A DNA stretch of 64,000 nucleotides from Acidobacteria bacterium Mor1 (GCA_001664505.1 CP011806.1:4042176-4106175), one strand, 5' to 3'; positions 33,679-42,586 are shown, counted from the stretch's first letter. The notes: generated from the sequence alone by a model not told the origin. A program made the numbers and translations.

Positions 33679-34379
33679 CAGAAGGGCAGCACCTTTCCGC
33701 CGGGTCCGAGAAAGGCGCCGTTTTGGTCCGGCGTCGCGTCGAGCACGATTCGCAACACCTCTTCGGACGCCGGCCCCAGCGGCAGCGGCGCCATGGAACC
33801 GCCCATGTTGGTCTGGACCCAGCCCGGGTGAATCGCCAGGGCGATGAATCCTTCATGCCCCAACTCATGAGCCAGGTTCTTGACCGCCATGTTCAACGCG
33901 GTCTTGGACAGGCGATACGAGTAGGAGCGGCCGGAGGTGTTGTCGGTGATCGAGCCCATCAGCGACGTGATCTGGGCCAGGCGCTTTTCGTTGCCCTTCC
34001 GCAACAAGGGGAGCAGCGCGGCGGTTACCTTGAGCGGCCCGATGGCGTTGGTCTGGAAGGCCTTGCCCAGGGTGTCCCGGGAGAGCGCCGTCAGGCTCCC
34101 TTCGTTCTTGGGGTAGTAGCCGGCGTTGTTGAACAGCCGATCGACCTGATCGACGCGACCCTCGATGTCGGCGACCGCCCGCTCGATGGATGCGTCGTCG
34201 GAGACATCCATCAATACTTCGTGGAAGCGGTCGGGGTGGGCGGCCGCCAGGGCGGACAGCTTCTCGGAACCCGGGCGGCGAGGGCAACCGATCACGGTTT
34301 CGCCCCGCTCCAGCAGGATGCGGCAGATCTCACTGCCGATACCGGCCCCCGCACCGGTGACCACGGTGACGACTTTCAT
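33678..34379 (-). CDS. Short-chain dehydrogenase/reductase (C-factor-like)
   Basis: 233 residues. The classical SDR motifs are visible: cofactor loop TGAGAGIG (residues 8-15), LFNNAGYYPKNEGS, and the active-site SYSYRLSKTALNM with Tyr and Lys of YxxxK. The C-terminal segment IHPGWVQTNMGGSMAPL is typical of the small CsgA/C-factor branch. NAD(P)H-dependent oxidoreductase on an unknown carbonyl substrate. GAGGAG lies 8 nt before ATG 34379. The stop overlaps the histidine kinase start by one base. It may belong to the same transcript as the DECR-like SDR upstream, 93 nt away. Confidence 0.85.
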   Translation of the reverse strand: MKVVTVVTGAGAGIGSEICRILLERGETVIGCPRRPGSEKLSALAAAHPDRFHEVLMDVSDDASIERAVADIEGRVDQVDRLFNNAGYYPKNEGSLTALSRDTLGKAFQTNAIGPLKVTAALLPLLRKGNEKRLAQITSLMGSITDNTSGRSYSYRLSKTALNMAVKNLAHELGHEGFIALAIHPGWVQTNMGGSMAPLPLGPASEEVLRIVLDATPDQNGAFLGPGGKVLPF

Positions 34380-34472
34380 CTGCGATCTCCTCTGGGGGAG
34401 ACGCAGTCTACGCTAATTCGCTCAGGATGCGAACCCGGCCACGCTGCCGGCCGCCGGTGCGGCCGGGCGGCT

Positions 34473-35333
34473 TCATTTCTTGGGCGGGCGCAACTGGTCC
34501 CAGGGAATGTTCAGGTCGAGCAGGTCGTTGAACTCGCCGGCGCCGCGTAGCCATTCGCCGCCGTCGAAGGTCACGATCTCGCCGCGGATCCACTCGGCGG
34601 CGGGGGAGACCAGGTAGGCAGCCAGTTCCGCCAGCTCTTCCCGTGTGCCGAAGCGTCCCGCCGGAATCCGCGCCTTGTGCCGCTCCTCGAGCTTCGGGTC
34701 CGGCATCAATCGCGAGAAGGCACCTTCGGTGGGAATCGGGCCCGGCGCGATGCCGTTTACCCGGATGCCGTGTTTGCCCCACTCCACCGCCAGCGAGCGG
34801 GTCATGGCCAGGACCCCGGCCTTGGCGCAGGCGGATGGCAACACGAAGGCCGAGCCGGTCCAGGCGTAGGTCGTGACGATGTTGAGGATCGCTCCGGGGG
34901 TGCCGGTTTCGATCCAGCGCTGCCCCGCTGCGAGGGTGCAATGGAAGGTTCCGTTGAGCACGATGCCGACCACCGAGCCGAAGCCGTTGGGTGAGAGTTT
35001 TTCCGACGGGCTGAGGAAGTTGCCCGCGGCGTTGTTGACCAGAATGTCGATCTCGCCCAGCTCGCCGCGCAACGCGTCAAAGGCAGCGGTGACCGCCGCC
35101 GGGTCGCGCACGTCGCAGGTTGCGAAGGCGGCCTCTCCGCCGGCGTCTCGGATGGCCTGGGCGGTTTCGGCCAGCGGTTCCTCCCGGCGTCCCGACAGGG
35201 CGATCTTCGCGCCGAGGGCTCCGAACCGTTCGGCCATGCCGCGGCCGAGGCCGGTACCGCCACCGGTAATCCAGGCGGTGTGGCCGCGCAGAAGGTCGGG
35301 TTTCAGGGCTGAAGTGATGTTTGCTCGACTCAT
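34473..35333 (-). CDS. 2,4-dienoyl-CoA reductase-like SDR
   Basis: 286 residues. The cofactor motif TGGGTGLGRG (residues 24-33) and NNAAGNFLSPSEKL are present. The active-site region reads VLPSACAKAGVLAMTRSLAVEWG: instead of YxxxK it has SxxxK, which is the hallmark of mitochondrial/peroxisomal 2,4-dienoyl-CoA reductases. The end GGEWLRGAGEFNDLLDL also fits that branch. It would reduce dienoyl-CoA with NADPH in unsaturated fatty acid beta-oxidation. ATG 35333 is chosen: GGGAGG is 5 nt upstream; the longer frame is antisense to arcC. Divergent from carbamate kinase. Confidence 0.8.
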   Translation of the reverse strand: MSRANITSALKPDLLRGHTAWITGGGTGLGRGMAERFGALGAKIALSGRREEPLAETAQAIRDAGGEAAFATCDVRDPAAVTAAFDALRGELGEIDILVNNAAGNFLSPSEKLSPNGFGSVVGIVLNGTFHCTLAAGQRWIETGTPGAILNIVTTYAWTGSAFVLPSACAKAGVLAMTRSLAVEWGKHGIRVNGIAPGPIPTEGAFSRLMPDPKLEERHKARIPAGRFGTREELAELAAYLVSPAAEWIRGEIVTFDGGEWLRGAGEFNDLLDLNIPWDQLRPPKK

Positions 35334-35411
35334 GGTGCCTCCCTGGCCTATCTTCGACGATGGGAGGTGGGGTTTGCAATCGAAGCTTTCCAGCTTCCCC
35401 CGGAGGGTGCG

Positions 35412-36374
35412 GTGGTAACCGAAAACGCGAATCCGATCGTGCTGGTGGCGATGGGCGGACACGCCTTCATGCAGAAGGGCGAGAAGGGCACCATCGAGGA
35501 GCACCAGCGCAACGCCGACAAGATCGCCGGCTTGCTGATGACCCTGGTCGAGCGGGACTACCGTTTGATCGTGACTCACGGCAACGGACCCCAGGTCGGC
35601 AGCCTGCTGCTGAAGAACGAGCTGACCCGTGCGGAACTTCCGGAGATGCCGCTGGACGTCCTGGTGGCGATGACCGAGGGCAGCCTCGGTTACGTGTTGC
35701 AGCAGAACCTGTTGAACCACCTGCGCCAACGAAAGATCCGCCGCTACGTGGTTACGGTGGTGACCCAGGTGCTGGTCGATGAGCGCGATCCGGCGTTCCG
35801 CCAGCCGACCAAACCGATCGGGCCGTTCCTCGAAAAGGAAGAGGCCGAGCGCAGGCGGGACGAACACGGCTGGCACATTCGCGAGGATTCCGGCCGCGGA
35901 TGGCGCCGGCTGGTGGCGTCGCCCAAGCCGATCAAGGTGGTGCAGCGCCACATGATCAAGGACGCCTGCGAAGCGGGACACATCGTGGTGTCTTGCGGCG
36001 GCGGCGGCGTGCCGATCCGCATTCTCGACGACGGCCGCTACGGCGGGGTCGAGGCGGTGATCGACAAGGACTTGACCTCGGCGGTGCTGGCCAGCGAAGT
36101 CGGCGCCGACCTACTGATCATTCTCACGGCGGTGCCCCAGGTCTATCTCGACTTCGGCAAGCCGACCCAGCGTCCGATCGGCGCGGTGACTCTCGAAGAG
36201 TTGGAGCGCCTGCGGGACGAGGGGCACTTCCCCGATGGTTCGATGGGGCCCAAGATCGAGGCGGTGATCCAGTTCCTCAAGGCCGGCGGCCGCCGGGCGC
36301 TGATCACCGATGCCCAGAGCCTGCCCCGCGCCATCGAGGGGCGGGCCGGCAGCCATTTCGTGGGGCGGATCTAG
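35412..36374 (+). CDS. arcC: Carbamate kinase
   Basis: 320 residues. Motifs: VLVAMGGHAFMQKG (normally GGNAL), VTHGNGPQVGSLLL, the PLDVLVAMTEGSLGYVLQQN substrate helix, CGGGGVPIRI and VIDKDLTSAVLASEVGAD, DGSMGPKIEAVIQFL near the C-terminus. The amino-acid kinase makes ATP from carbamoyl phosphate and ADP, the last step of the arginine deiminase route, or the reverse in nitrogen disposal. The GGH variant replaces the family's usual GGNA. Start GTG 35412 is chosen because GGAGGG lies at 35402-35407 and a 45-nt upstream extension is not family-like. No arcA or arcB is in the window. Confidence 0.9.
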   Translation: MVTENANPIVLVAMGGHAFMQKGEKGTIEEHQRNADKIAGLLMTLVERDYRLIVTHGNGPQVGSLLLKNELTRAELPEMPLDVLVAMTEGSLGYVLQQNLLNHLRQRKIRRYVVTVVTQVLVDERDPAFRQPTKPIGPFLEKEEAERRRDEHGWHIREDSGRGWRRLVASPKPIKVVQRHMIKDACEAGHIVVSCGGGGVPIRILDDGRYGGVEAVIDKDLTSAVLASEVGADLLIILTAVPQVYLDFGKPTQRPIGAVTLEELERLRDEGHFPDGSMGPKIEAVIQFLKAGGRRALITDAQSLPRAIEGRAGSHFVGRI

Positions 36375-36469
36375 GCCCGGTGCAGGGGGGCGATTTCCCT
36401 TGAACCTCACGGCCGGTTCGTCGTACATCTAGCCTCTGGCCGGCAACGGGCGCCGGCGGGGCGAAAAAC

Positions 36470-36486
36470 GGAGGCCCACCGCTATT
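36470..36486 (+). promoter_or_regulatory. hflX ribosome site and probable AUU start codon
   Basis: GGAGG (36470-36474) is followed after 9 nt by ATT (36484-36486), the first codon in the frame that leads into the conserved HflX N-terminus. The in-frame stop upstream is TAG at 36430-36432. No ATG, GTG or TTG lies in frame between it and the conserved region. Confidence 0.6.
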
Positions 36487-38271
36487 TCTGAGCTCTACGG
36501 CAACCTGCTAGGACTCCAACCCGCTGAAAAGCGCCGTATCGAACGCCTCTATCGCCGGAGGGTGCCGCGCCAGTCGGTCATCCACAACGATCTCGCCCGG
36601 GAGATGGCCCAGATCTCCGCCGAGATCAACCGCCGCATCGGTATCCTCGTCGACCGCGCCGGCCGCATCGAGCGGGTCGCCGTCGGCAGCAACCTCCGCA
36701 TCGAAGTTCCCCGTACGCCCAGTGCTCCCGCCGGCCGGATGCGCTTCTGCACCCTGCGTTTCCTGGCGACCCGGTTCGGTGACGATCCGCTCAACGCCGA
36801 CGAGTTGGCGCCTCTGGCGCTGCACCGCCTGGACGCCATGGCGGTGGTCGATATCGACGACGCCGGCGAGGCGGGCAATGTGCGGGTCGCTCACCTGATT
36901 CCCGCCGAGTTGCGGGAACCGGTGCGCCGTACGCCCAGCCCCGAGTCTCCGGCCAACCTGCCCCGTGGTGCCGTGGTGCCCTCGATGGGGCCCAACGGAA
37001 CGCCCCGGCGGTCCCGGCGCAAGGAGCAGGCCCAGGACGTGATCGCCGACGGCGAACGCTACCGGTTGCTCGAGCCGCGCCCGGCCAGCCGGCTCGACGA
37101 GGACTTCCTCGAGCTGATCCGCGCCCTCGAGGAAGAGTTCGACCGGCACATGGATCGCACCAAGGTCGCCGGCAAGGCGGGCCGCGCGATCCTGGTGCAT
37201 GTCACCACCGGCAGCCGGGCCCAGGCCGAGGAATCGATGGACGAGCTGACCGAGCTCGCCGAATCCAGCGACCTGACCATCGCCGAGCGGATCGTCCAGC
37301 GGCGTCAGTCCTTCGATCCGCGCACGTTGATGGGGTCGGGGCGCCTGCAGGACCTGATCATCCACGCGTTGCGGCTGCAGGCCGAGTTCATCATCGTCGA
37401 CCAGAACCTGACGCCTGCCCAGGGACGGGCGATCGCCGAGGCCAGCGACATCAAGGTGCTCGATCGCTCCCAGTTGATTCTCGACATCTTTGCTCGCCGC
37501 GCTCGGACCCACGAAGGAAAGATCCAGGTCGAGTTGGCGCAGCTGAAGTACCTGCTGCCCCGGCTGGCCAAGCGGGGTGATTCGGGGCTCTCCCGTTTGA
37601 TGGGCGGTATCGGCGGCCGCGGCCCCGGTGAGCAGAAGCTCGAGATCGATCGCCGTCGTGTGCGCGACCGGATTCGCCGGCTGGAGAGCATGCTCAAACA
37701 TGAGCGCCGTCGCCGTGAGCAGCGCCGCTCCCGCCGCCGCAATCGTGACGTGCCGGTGGTGTCGCTTGTCGGCTACACCAACGCCGGCAAGAGCACCTTG
37801 CTGAACGTCCTGACCCGCAGTGAGGTGTTCGTCGAGCATCGGATGTTCGCGACGTTGGATCCGACCACCCGGCGCCTGCGGCTGCCCCGGGAGCGGGAGA
37901 TCGTGATCAACGACACCGTGGGTTTCATCCGCGACCTGCCCCGCGATTTGCTCGACGCCTTCGGCGCGACTCTCGAGGAGATCGAGGACTCCGATCTGAT
38001 CGTGCACGTGGTCGACGGGTCGCATCCCTCCTTCGCGCGACGGATCGCGGCGGTGCACCGGATTCTCGATGACCTGGGCTACGGCTCGATCCCGCGGCTC
38101 CTGGTGTTCAACAAGATCGATCAGATGGACGCCGAGACCCGGGCCGAGCGCCTTGCCGACCATGATGCCGTCGGCATCTCCGCCCTGAACGGGGAGGGCA
38201 TCGACCAGATGCTGGAGAAGGTCGCCGAGTACCTTCCCGACGACCTGCTTGAGCTGCCCCTCTCCGGCTGA
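36484..38271 (+). CDS. hflX: Ribosome-associated GTPase HflX
   Basis: 595 residues from the AUU, or 569 from the first ATG at 36562. The N-terminal segment LYGNLLGLQPAEKRRIERLY is conserved in long HflX proteins, which argues for the upstream start. An N-terminal domain of about 200 residues precedes the classical HflX module: RQSFDPRTLMGSGRLQDL, ARRARTHEGKIQVELAQLKY, then the G domain with VGYTNAGKSTLLN (K436), DPTTRRLRLP, DTVGFIRDLP and NKID. HflX splits stalled ribosomes during stress. A start of AUU, as in infC, hints at IF3-dependent control. It is downstream of arcC but has its own ribosome site. Confidence 0.9.
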   Translation: MSELYGNLLGLQPAEKRRIERLYRRRVPRQSVIHNDLAREMAQISAEINRRIGILVDRAGRIERVAVGSNLRIEVPRTPSAPAGRMRFCTLRFLATRFGDDPLNADELAPLALHRLDAMAVVDIDDAGEAGNVRVAHLIPAELREPVRRTPSPESPANLPRGAVVPSMGPNGTPRRSRRKEQAQDVIADGERYRLLEPRPASRLDEDFLELIRALEEEFDRHMDRTKVAGKAGRAILVHVTTGSRAQAEESMDELTELAESSDLTIAERIVQRRQSFDPRTLMGSGRLQDLIIHALRLQAEFIIVDQNLTPAQGRAIAEASDIKVLDRSQLILDIFARRARTHEGKIQVELAQLKYLLPRLAKRGDSGLSRLMGGIGGRGPGEQKLEIDRRRVRDRIRRLESMLKHERRRREQRRSRRRNRDVPVVSLVGYTNAGKSTLLNVLTRSEVFVEHRMFATLDPTTRRLRLPREREIVINDTVGFIRDLPRDLLDAFGATLEEIEDSDLIVHVVDGSHPSFARRIAAVHRILDDLGYGSIPRLLVFNKIDQMDAETRAERLADHDAVGISALNGEGIDQMLEKVAEYLPDDLLELPLSG

Positions 38272-38367
38272 TCCCTCCCCTCGATCCGGGCCGGGTTCTC
38301 CGGAAAACCCCGAACTGTACTGGTTTCCTAACCTGCTGAGCCCAAAGGGGTTGGTCTGTATGGCCCC

Positions 38368-38416
38368 GATTGGACCAGCTTGGCCCACTTGATTGGACCT
38401 CCTGGGGCGCTAGACT
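38368..38416 (+). promoter_or_regulatory. Predicted pdxR promoter and direct-repeat operator
   Basis: GATTGGACC occurs at 38368-38376 and again at 38391-38399, 23 bp apart. The second copy overlaps TTGATT (38389-38394), which with TAGACT (38411-38416) makes a promoter with a 16-bp spacer. MocR regulators of the PdxR type bind paired direct repeats near their promoter, so this is the likely PdxR site. Confidence 0.5.
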
Positions 38417-38467
38417 GCTGTTTCGGCCTAGGCCAATTGCGTCGAACCCAGTCGATGGACGCCCCGC

Positions 38468-39994
38468 ATGCTGGACCAGCTTCAGATCGATCTCGAGAGC
38501 CCCGTCCCGGTTTACCGGCAGATTGCCGACGCCGTGCGCCGAGGTCTCGAGCAGGGTGAGCTGCCGCCGGGCACCCGGTTGCCGCCCACTCGGGATCTGG
38601 CCCGCCGCCTGGGCATCAACCGCAATACCGTCGTCTCGGCCTACGACGCCCTGGCCCAGGAGGGCCTGGTTCAGAGTCACACCGGCCGCGGCACCTTCCT
38701 GGTCTCGCCGGGTAGCGACTACGAAACCCCGGGCAACCCCGCGCCGGGGGACGGAACTCCCTGGTTCAGCGGGTTCTCACGGGCGGTGGAACGCGCCGGG
38801 GTCGGCCGTTTGCTCTCGATGTACCGGGTGGTCACCTCGAAGGAGGGCATCTCCTTCGCCGGCTCCTACCCCGCCAGTGATCTGATGCCGGTAGAGCCGC
38901 TGCGCAAGGCGATCAGCGGTTCGATGAAGGAGGCCGGCGAGGAGCTCCTCGGTTATGGCCCCACCGCGGGCCACGAGCCGCTGCGCCGCTGGATCGCCGG
39001 CTCGATGCGCAAGCAGGGTTCGGTGCTCGACGCCGATCAGGTGTTGGTCACCAACGGAGCCCAGCAGGCGTTGGAACTGGTCTTCCGGGTGATGATCGAT
39101 ACCGGTGATCCGGTGGTCATCGAGGAACCGACCTACACCGGTGCGCTGAGCGCCCTGCATTCGCTGGGGGCGCGGGTCGTCGGCGTCCCCGTCGATGCAG
39201 AGGGCATGCGCCCCGATCTGCTGGCCGTAGCATTGGAGCGCCACCGCCCCCGCCTGATCTACCTGCAGCCGACCTTCCAGAACCCGACCACCAGCGTCAT
39301 GAGCGAGGCCCGCCGCCGGGAGATCCTGGCCGTCGCCGAACGCCATCGCTGTGTCGTCGTCGAGGACGACTGGGGCGGCGAACTCTGCTTCGACGGCAAG
39401 CCGTTGCCGCCGAGTCTTCACGCCCTGGACGGCGGCCGCCGGGTGATCTACCTCAGCACCTTTTCAAAGAAGCTCTTGCCGGGGCTGCGCATCGGATTCG
39501 TCGTGGCGCCCCCGGAGGTGATGGAGCCGTTGATCTCCCTCAAGCAGATCCGCGACTGCGGCACCAGTCCGCTGCTTCAGGCGGGGCTGCACCGCTTCCT
39601 GCAATCGGGGGGCTTGAACGAGCATCTGCGCCACGCGCTGCCGGTCTATCGCGAGCGCCGGGACGCGACGATGGCCGCGATGGAACGGTACTTCCCGCCG
39701 GGGGTTCGCTGGACCCGCCCGTCGGGTGGCCTGTTTACCTGGGTCACCGTGCCGCCGGCGATCAACACCACCGACCTGTTCGAATCGGCCCGGCGTGAAG
39801 GGGTGCTCTTCAGCCGCGGCGAACTGTTTCATTCCGGCGGCGGCGGCAGCGACACCCTGCGGCTGACCTTCGCCGGCAATCCAACGCATGAGATCGAGTC
39901 GGGGATCAAGACCCTCGGCTCGTTGATGACCGCGATCATGGGCAAGGACGAGCGCGACGGCGAGGCCGCTGCGCGCGCGGTCCCGATCCTGTAA
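38468..39994 (+). CDS. pdxR: MocR/GntR-type regulator of pyridoxal phosphate synthesis
   Basis: 508 residues. The N-terminal GntR winged helix (YRQIADAVRRGLEQGELPPGTRLPPTRDL, in part, and RNTVVSAYDALAQEGLV) is joined by a linker to an aminotransferase-like fold-type-I domain with QPTFQNPTTSVMS, VVVEDDWGGEL and the PLP-lysine region STFSKKLLPGLRIGF. MocR regulators sense PLP with this domain and usually regulate pdxST. Here the gene lies just upstream of pdxS-pdxT in the same direction, supporting the assignment. The ATG 38468 ribosome site is weak. A promoter with repeated GATTGGACC lies upstream. Confidence 0.85.
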   Translation: MLDQLQIDLESPVPVYRQIADAVRRGLEQGELPPGTRLPPTRDLARRLGINRNTVVSAYDALAQEGLVQSHTGRGTFLVSPGSDYETPGNPAPGDGTPWFSGFSRAVERAGVGRLLSMYRVVTSKEGISFAGSYPASDLMPVEPLRKAISGSMKEAGEELLGYGPTAGHEPLRRWIAGSMRKQGSVLDADQVLVTNGAQQALELVFRVMIDTGDPVVIEEPTYTGALSALHSLGARVVGVPVDAEGMRPDLLAVALERHRPRLIYLQPTFQNPTTSVMSEARRREILAVAERHRCVVVEDDWGGELCFDGKPLPPSLHALDGGRRVIYLSTFSKKLLPGLRIGFVVAPPEVMEPLISLKQIRDCGTSPLLQAGLHRFLQSGGLNEHLRHALPVYRERRDATMAAMERYFPPGVRWTRPSGGLFTWVTVPPAINTTDLFESARREGVLFSRGELFHSGGGGSDTLRLTFAGNPTHEIESGIKTLGSLMTAIMGKDERDGEAAARAVPIL

Positions 39995-40011
39995 CCGAGT
40001 GAGGCACTAGG

Positions 40012-40899
40012 ATGGAAGAACAGAAAGGAACGCTCCGGCTCAAGACCGGACTGGCCGAGATGCTCAAGGGTGGCGTGATCATGGATGTGGTCGACGCCGA
40101 CCAGGCCAAGATCGCCGAGGACGCCGGCGCCGTCGCCGTGATGGCCCTCGAACGGGTGCCTGCCGATATCCGCCGTGACGGCGGTGTGGCGCGCATGTCC
40201 GATCCCAAGATGATCCAGGGCATCATCGACTCGGTTTCGATCCCGGTGATGGCCAAGTGCCGCATCGGCCACTTTGCCGAAGCCCAGGTGCTGCAGTCGA
40301 TGGGCATCGACTTCATCGATGAGAGCGAGGTGTTGACCCCGGCCGACGAGGAGTACCACGTCGACAAGTTCGCCTTCGACGCACCCTTCGTCTGCGGCTG
40401 CCGCAATCTGGGCGAAGCGCTGCGCCGCATCGGCGAGGGCGCCGCGCTCCTGCGCACCAAGGGAGAAGCGGGCAGCGGCAACATCGTCGAGGCCGTGCGC
40501 CACATGCGCGAGGTGCAGACCGGCATCCGCCGCCTGACGGTGCTCAGCCCCGAGGAGCTGATGACCGAGGCCAAGAACCTCGGCGCGCCCTACGACCTGG
40601 TGCGGCTCGTGGCTGAATCCGGCAAGTTGCCGGTGCCCAACTTCGCCGCCGGCGGCGTGGCGATTCCCGCCGACGCCGCGCTGATGATGCAGCTCGGCGC
40701 CGAGGCGGTCTTCGTCGGTTCCGGCATCTTCAAGTCGGGCGACCCGAAGAAACGGGCCCACGCCATCGTGCGGGCCACGACTCATTTCAACGATCCCAAG
40801 ATGGTCGCCGAGGTTTCCTCGGGGCTGGGTGCCGCCATGTCCGGCATCGAGACCTCGAAGTTACCCGAGAGCGAGCTGATGCAAACCCGGGGATGGTAA
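40012..40899 (+). CDS. pdxS: Pyridoxal 5'-phosphate synthase subunit PdxS
   Basis: 295 residues, full length. The (beta/alpha)8 barrel holds [20 protein letters not shown] with D25, the ribose-5-phosphate lysine K82 in MAKCRIGH and the second lysine K150 in [10 protein letters not shown]. PdxS condenses ribose 5-phosphate, glyceraldehyde 3-phosphate and ammonia to PLP, with ammonia from PdxT. The three active-site residues are intact. GAGG (40001-40004) is 7 nt upstream of the ATG. It directly follows pdxR and is followed by pdxT after one base. Confidence 0.97.
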   Translation: MEEQKGTLRLKTGLAEMLKGGVIMDVVDADQAKIAEDAGAVAVMALERVPADIRRDGGVARMSDPKMIQGIIDSVSIPVMAKCRIGHFAEAQVLQSMGIDFIDESEVLTPADEEYHVDKFAFDAPFVCGCRNLGEALRRIGEGAALLRTKGEAGSGNIVEAVRHMREVQTGIRRLTVLSPEELMTEAKNLGAPYDLVRLVAESGKLPVPNFAAGGVAIPADAALMMQLGAEAVFVGSGIFKSGDPKKRAHAIVRATTHFNDPKMVAEVSSGLGAAMSGIETSKLPESELMQTRGW

Positions 40900-40900
40900 G

Positions 40901-41623
40901 TTGAAGCTACGGATCGGCATCCTGGCGCTTCAGGGGGACTTCGCCGCCCACGCCCGCACGTTGAGCGGGTGTGGTGTCGAAACCCTTGAAGTGCGCCGGG
41001 TGGCGCAACTCGAGGGCCTCGACGGGCTGATCATCCCGGGAGGGGAGAGCACGACCCTGCTCAACCTGATGCGGGACGAGCCCTGGTTCGAGGCCCTGAA
41101 GCGCTTTCACGCCGATGGCGGGGCGCTGTTCGGCACCTGTGCCGGCGCGATCCTGCTCTCGAACGAGGTGGTGGATCGGGACCAGTCGAGTCTCGGACTG
41201 ATCGAAACCTCGATCGAACGCAACGCGTACGGAAGACAGATCGATTCCTTCGAGGCCGGGCTCGAATGCCCGGAGGCGGGTGCCGATCGGTCGGATCCGC
41301 TCAAGGTGGTATTCATCCGGGCGCCGCGGTTCCGCCGCGTTGGTGCCCGGGTCGACTTGTTGGCACACTGGGAAGACGACCCAGTCCTGGTTCGGCAAGG
41401 CCGCGTGCTGGCGGCGACGTTCCATCCGGAAATAACCGGGGACGATCGCCTGCACCGCTACTTCGTCGAACAGGTCGTCGCGGAGGCCGGCGGGAGGCTT
41501 CCGCAGCGGACCGAGGTCCGCGTCCCGATCACGTCGGCGGGCTCGCCGACGCAAACAGAGGCGCACGCGACCGCGGTCGAGCCGTCGCGAAGCACGCCGC
41601 AAGGGGAGAACGCACCATGTTGA
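40901..41623 (+). CDS. pdxT: Pyridoxal 5'-phosphate synthase glutaminase PdxT
   Basis: 240 residues. Glutaminase motifs: ILALQGDFAAHARTL at the N-terminus, GLIIPGGESTTL, the nucleophile C80 in FGTCAGAIL, and H175/E177 in FHPEIT. Ammonia released from glutamine is channelled to PdxS. PdxT proteins end near residue 196; here about 45 extra residues (PITSAGSPTQTEAHATAVEP...) form a Ser/Thr/Ala-rich tail that overlaps the ilvE start by 7 nt. The start is TTG 40901, one nt after the pdxS stop; no ATG is suitable, so initiation may depend on pdxS translation. Confidence 0.92.
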   Translation: MKLRIGILALQGDFAAHARTLSGCGVETLEVRRVAQLEGLDGLIIPGGESTTLLNLMRDEPWFEALKRFHADGGALFGTCAGAILLSNEVVDRDQSSLGLIETSIERNAYGRQIDSFEAGLECPEAGADRSDPLKVVFIRAPRFRRVGARVDLLAHWEDDPVLVRQGRVLAATFHPEITGDDRLHRYFVEQVVAEAGGRLPQRTEVRVPITSAGSPTQTEAHATAVEPSRSTPQGENAPC

Positions 41624-42507
41624 TTTACCTGGACGGAAAGCTGGTACCCAAGGAAGAAGCGAAGATCTCGGTCTTCGATCACGGCTTCCTCTACGGGGAC
41701 GGCTGCTTCGAGGGAATCCGCGTCTACGACGGCAACATCTTCCGCCTCGAGGAGCACATCGACCGGCTCTACGAGTCGGCCAAGACCCTGGCCCTCGACA
41801 TCCCGCTGAGCCATGCGGAGATGACCCAGGCGGTGCTCGACACCGTGGCGGCGAACCAGAAGCGGGACGTCTACGTGCGGCTGGTGGTCTCCCGCGGCTT
41901 CGGCGATCTGGGGATCGATCCGGACAAGTGTCCCAAGCCCACCGTGGTCGTGATCGCCGACGACATCTCGCTCTACCCCCAGAAGTTCTACGACGAGGGC
42001 ATCGCCCTGGTCACCGCCAGCGTCCGCCGCATCCCGATGCAGTGCCTCGACCCGCGCATCAAGTCGCTGAACTACCTGAACAACATCCTGGCCAAGATCG
42101 AGGCCAAGAAGGCGGGCTGCGTAGAAGCGATCATGCTCAACATTCGCGGCCGCGTCGCCGAGTGCACCGCCGACAACCTGTTCATCATGAAGAACGGCGA
42201 GCTCAAGACCCCCGACCTGCTCGAGGGCGCCCTCGGCGGGATCACCCGTTCGGCGGTGATCGACATCGCCGAGCAGAAGGGGATGATCGTCGACGAGACC
42301 CGCATGGGCCTCCACGACATCTACAACGCCGACGAGTGCTTCCTCACCGGCACCGGCGCCGAGATCGTGCCGGTGGTCAACGTCGACCAGCGGATCATCG
42401 GCGACGGCAAGCCCGGCCCGGTCACCATGGAACTGCTCGACGCCTACCGCACCCTGCGCACCACCGAAGGCGCCAAGGTGCAGTACGACGCGGTGGAAGC
42501 CGGCTAG
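41617..42507 (+). CDS. ilvE: Branched-chain amino acid aminotransferase (class IV)
   Basis: 296 residues of a fold-type IV PLP aminotransferase. Opening IYLDGKLVPKEEAKISVFDHGFLYGDG, active-site lysine K149 in IKSLNYLNNILAKIEA and substrate loops GRVAECTADNLFI and EGALGGITRSAVIDIA match IlvE/BCAT. D-amino acid aminotransferases share this fold and cannot be excluded. It transaminates branched-chain 2-oxo acids with glutamate. It overlaps pdxT by 7 nt and follows a GGGGAG ribosome site inside the pdxT end, so it is in the PLP-synthesis operon, which makes the cofactor it uses. Confidence 0.88.
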   Translation: MLIYLDGKLVPKEEAKISVFDHGFLYGDGCFEGIRVYDGNIFRLEEHIDRLYESAKTLALDIPLSHAEMTQAVLDTVAANQKRDVYVRLVVSRGFGDLGIDPDKCPKPTVVVIADDISLYPQKFYDEGIALVTASVRRIPMQCLDPRIKSLNYLNNILAKIEAKKAGCVEAIMLNIRGRVAECTADNLFIMKNGELKTPDLLEGALGGITRSAVIDIAEQKGMIVDETRMGLHDIYNADECFLTGTGAEIVPVVNVDQRIIGDGKPGPVTMELLDAYRTLRTTEGAKVQYDAVEAG

Positions 42508-42533
42508 GCCAGGGCCCGAGGCACGGCTGCGAG

Positions 42534-42581
42534 GAGCCCCGGCGCCACTCTCGGTGTAGAGTGGACCCGATGCCGGGGCTC
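42534..42581 (+). promoter_or_regulatory. Nested hairpin before creB
   Basis: GAGCCCCGGC (42534-42543) pairs perfectly with GCCGGGGCTC (42572-42581), and within it CCACTCT (42545-42551) pairs with AGAGTGG (42558-42564). The ATG of creB is 5 nt beyond. No U-tract follows, so an operon-separating terminator is less likely than structure around the creB start. TAGAGT (42557-42562) may instead be a -10. Confidence 0.5.
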
Positions 42582-42586
42582 GCGCC

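Noticed and set aside
36562-36564. First ATG of hflX as the start codon
   Set aside because: It would cut off a segment (LYGNLLGLQPAEKRRIERLY) that fits the conserved N-terminus of long HflX proteins; the upstream ATT has a GGAGG at 9 nt. Kept as the alternative.
36508-38388. Open frame of about 626 codons on the minus strand
   Set aside because: Antisense to hflX, whose G-domain motifs are certain.
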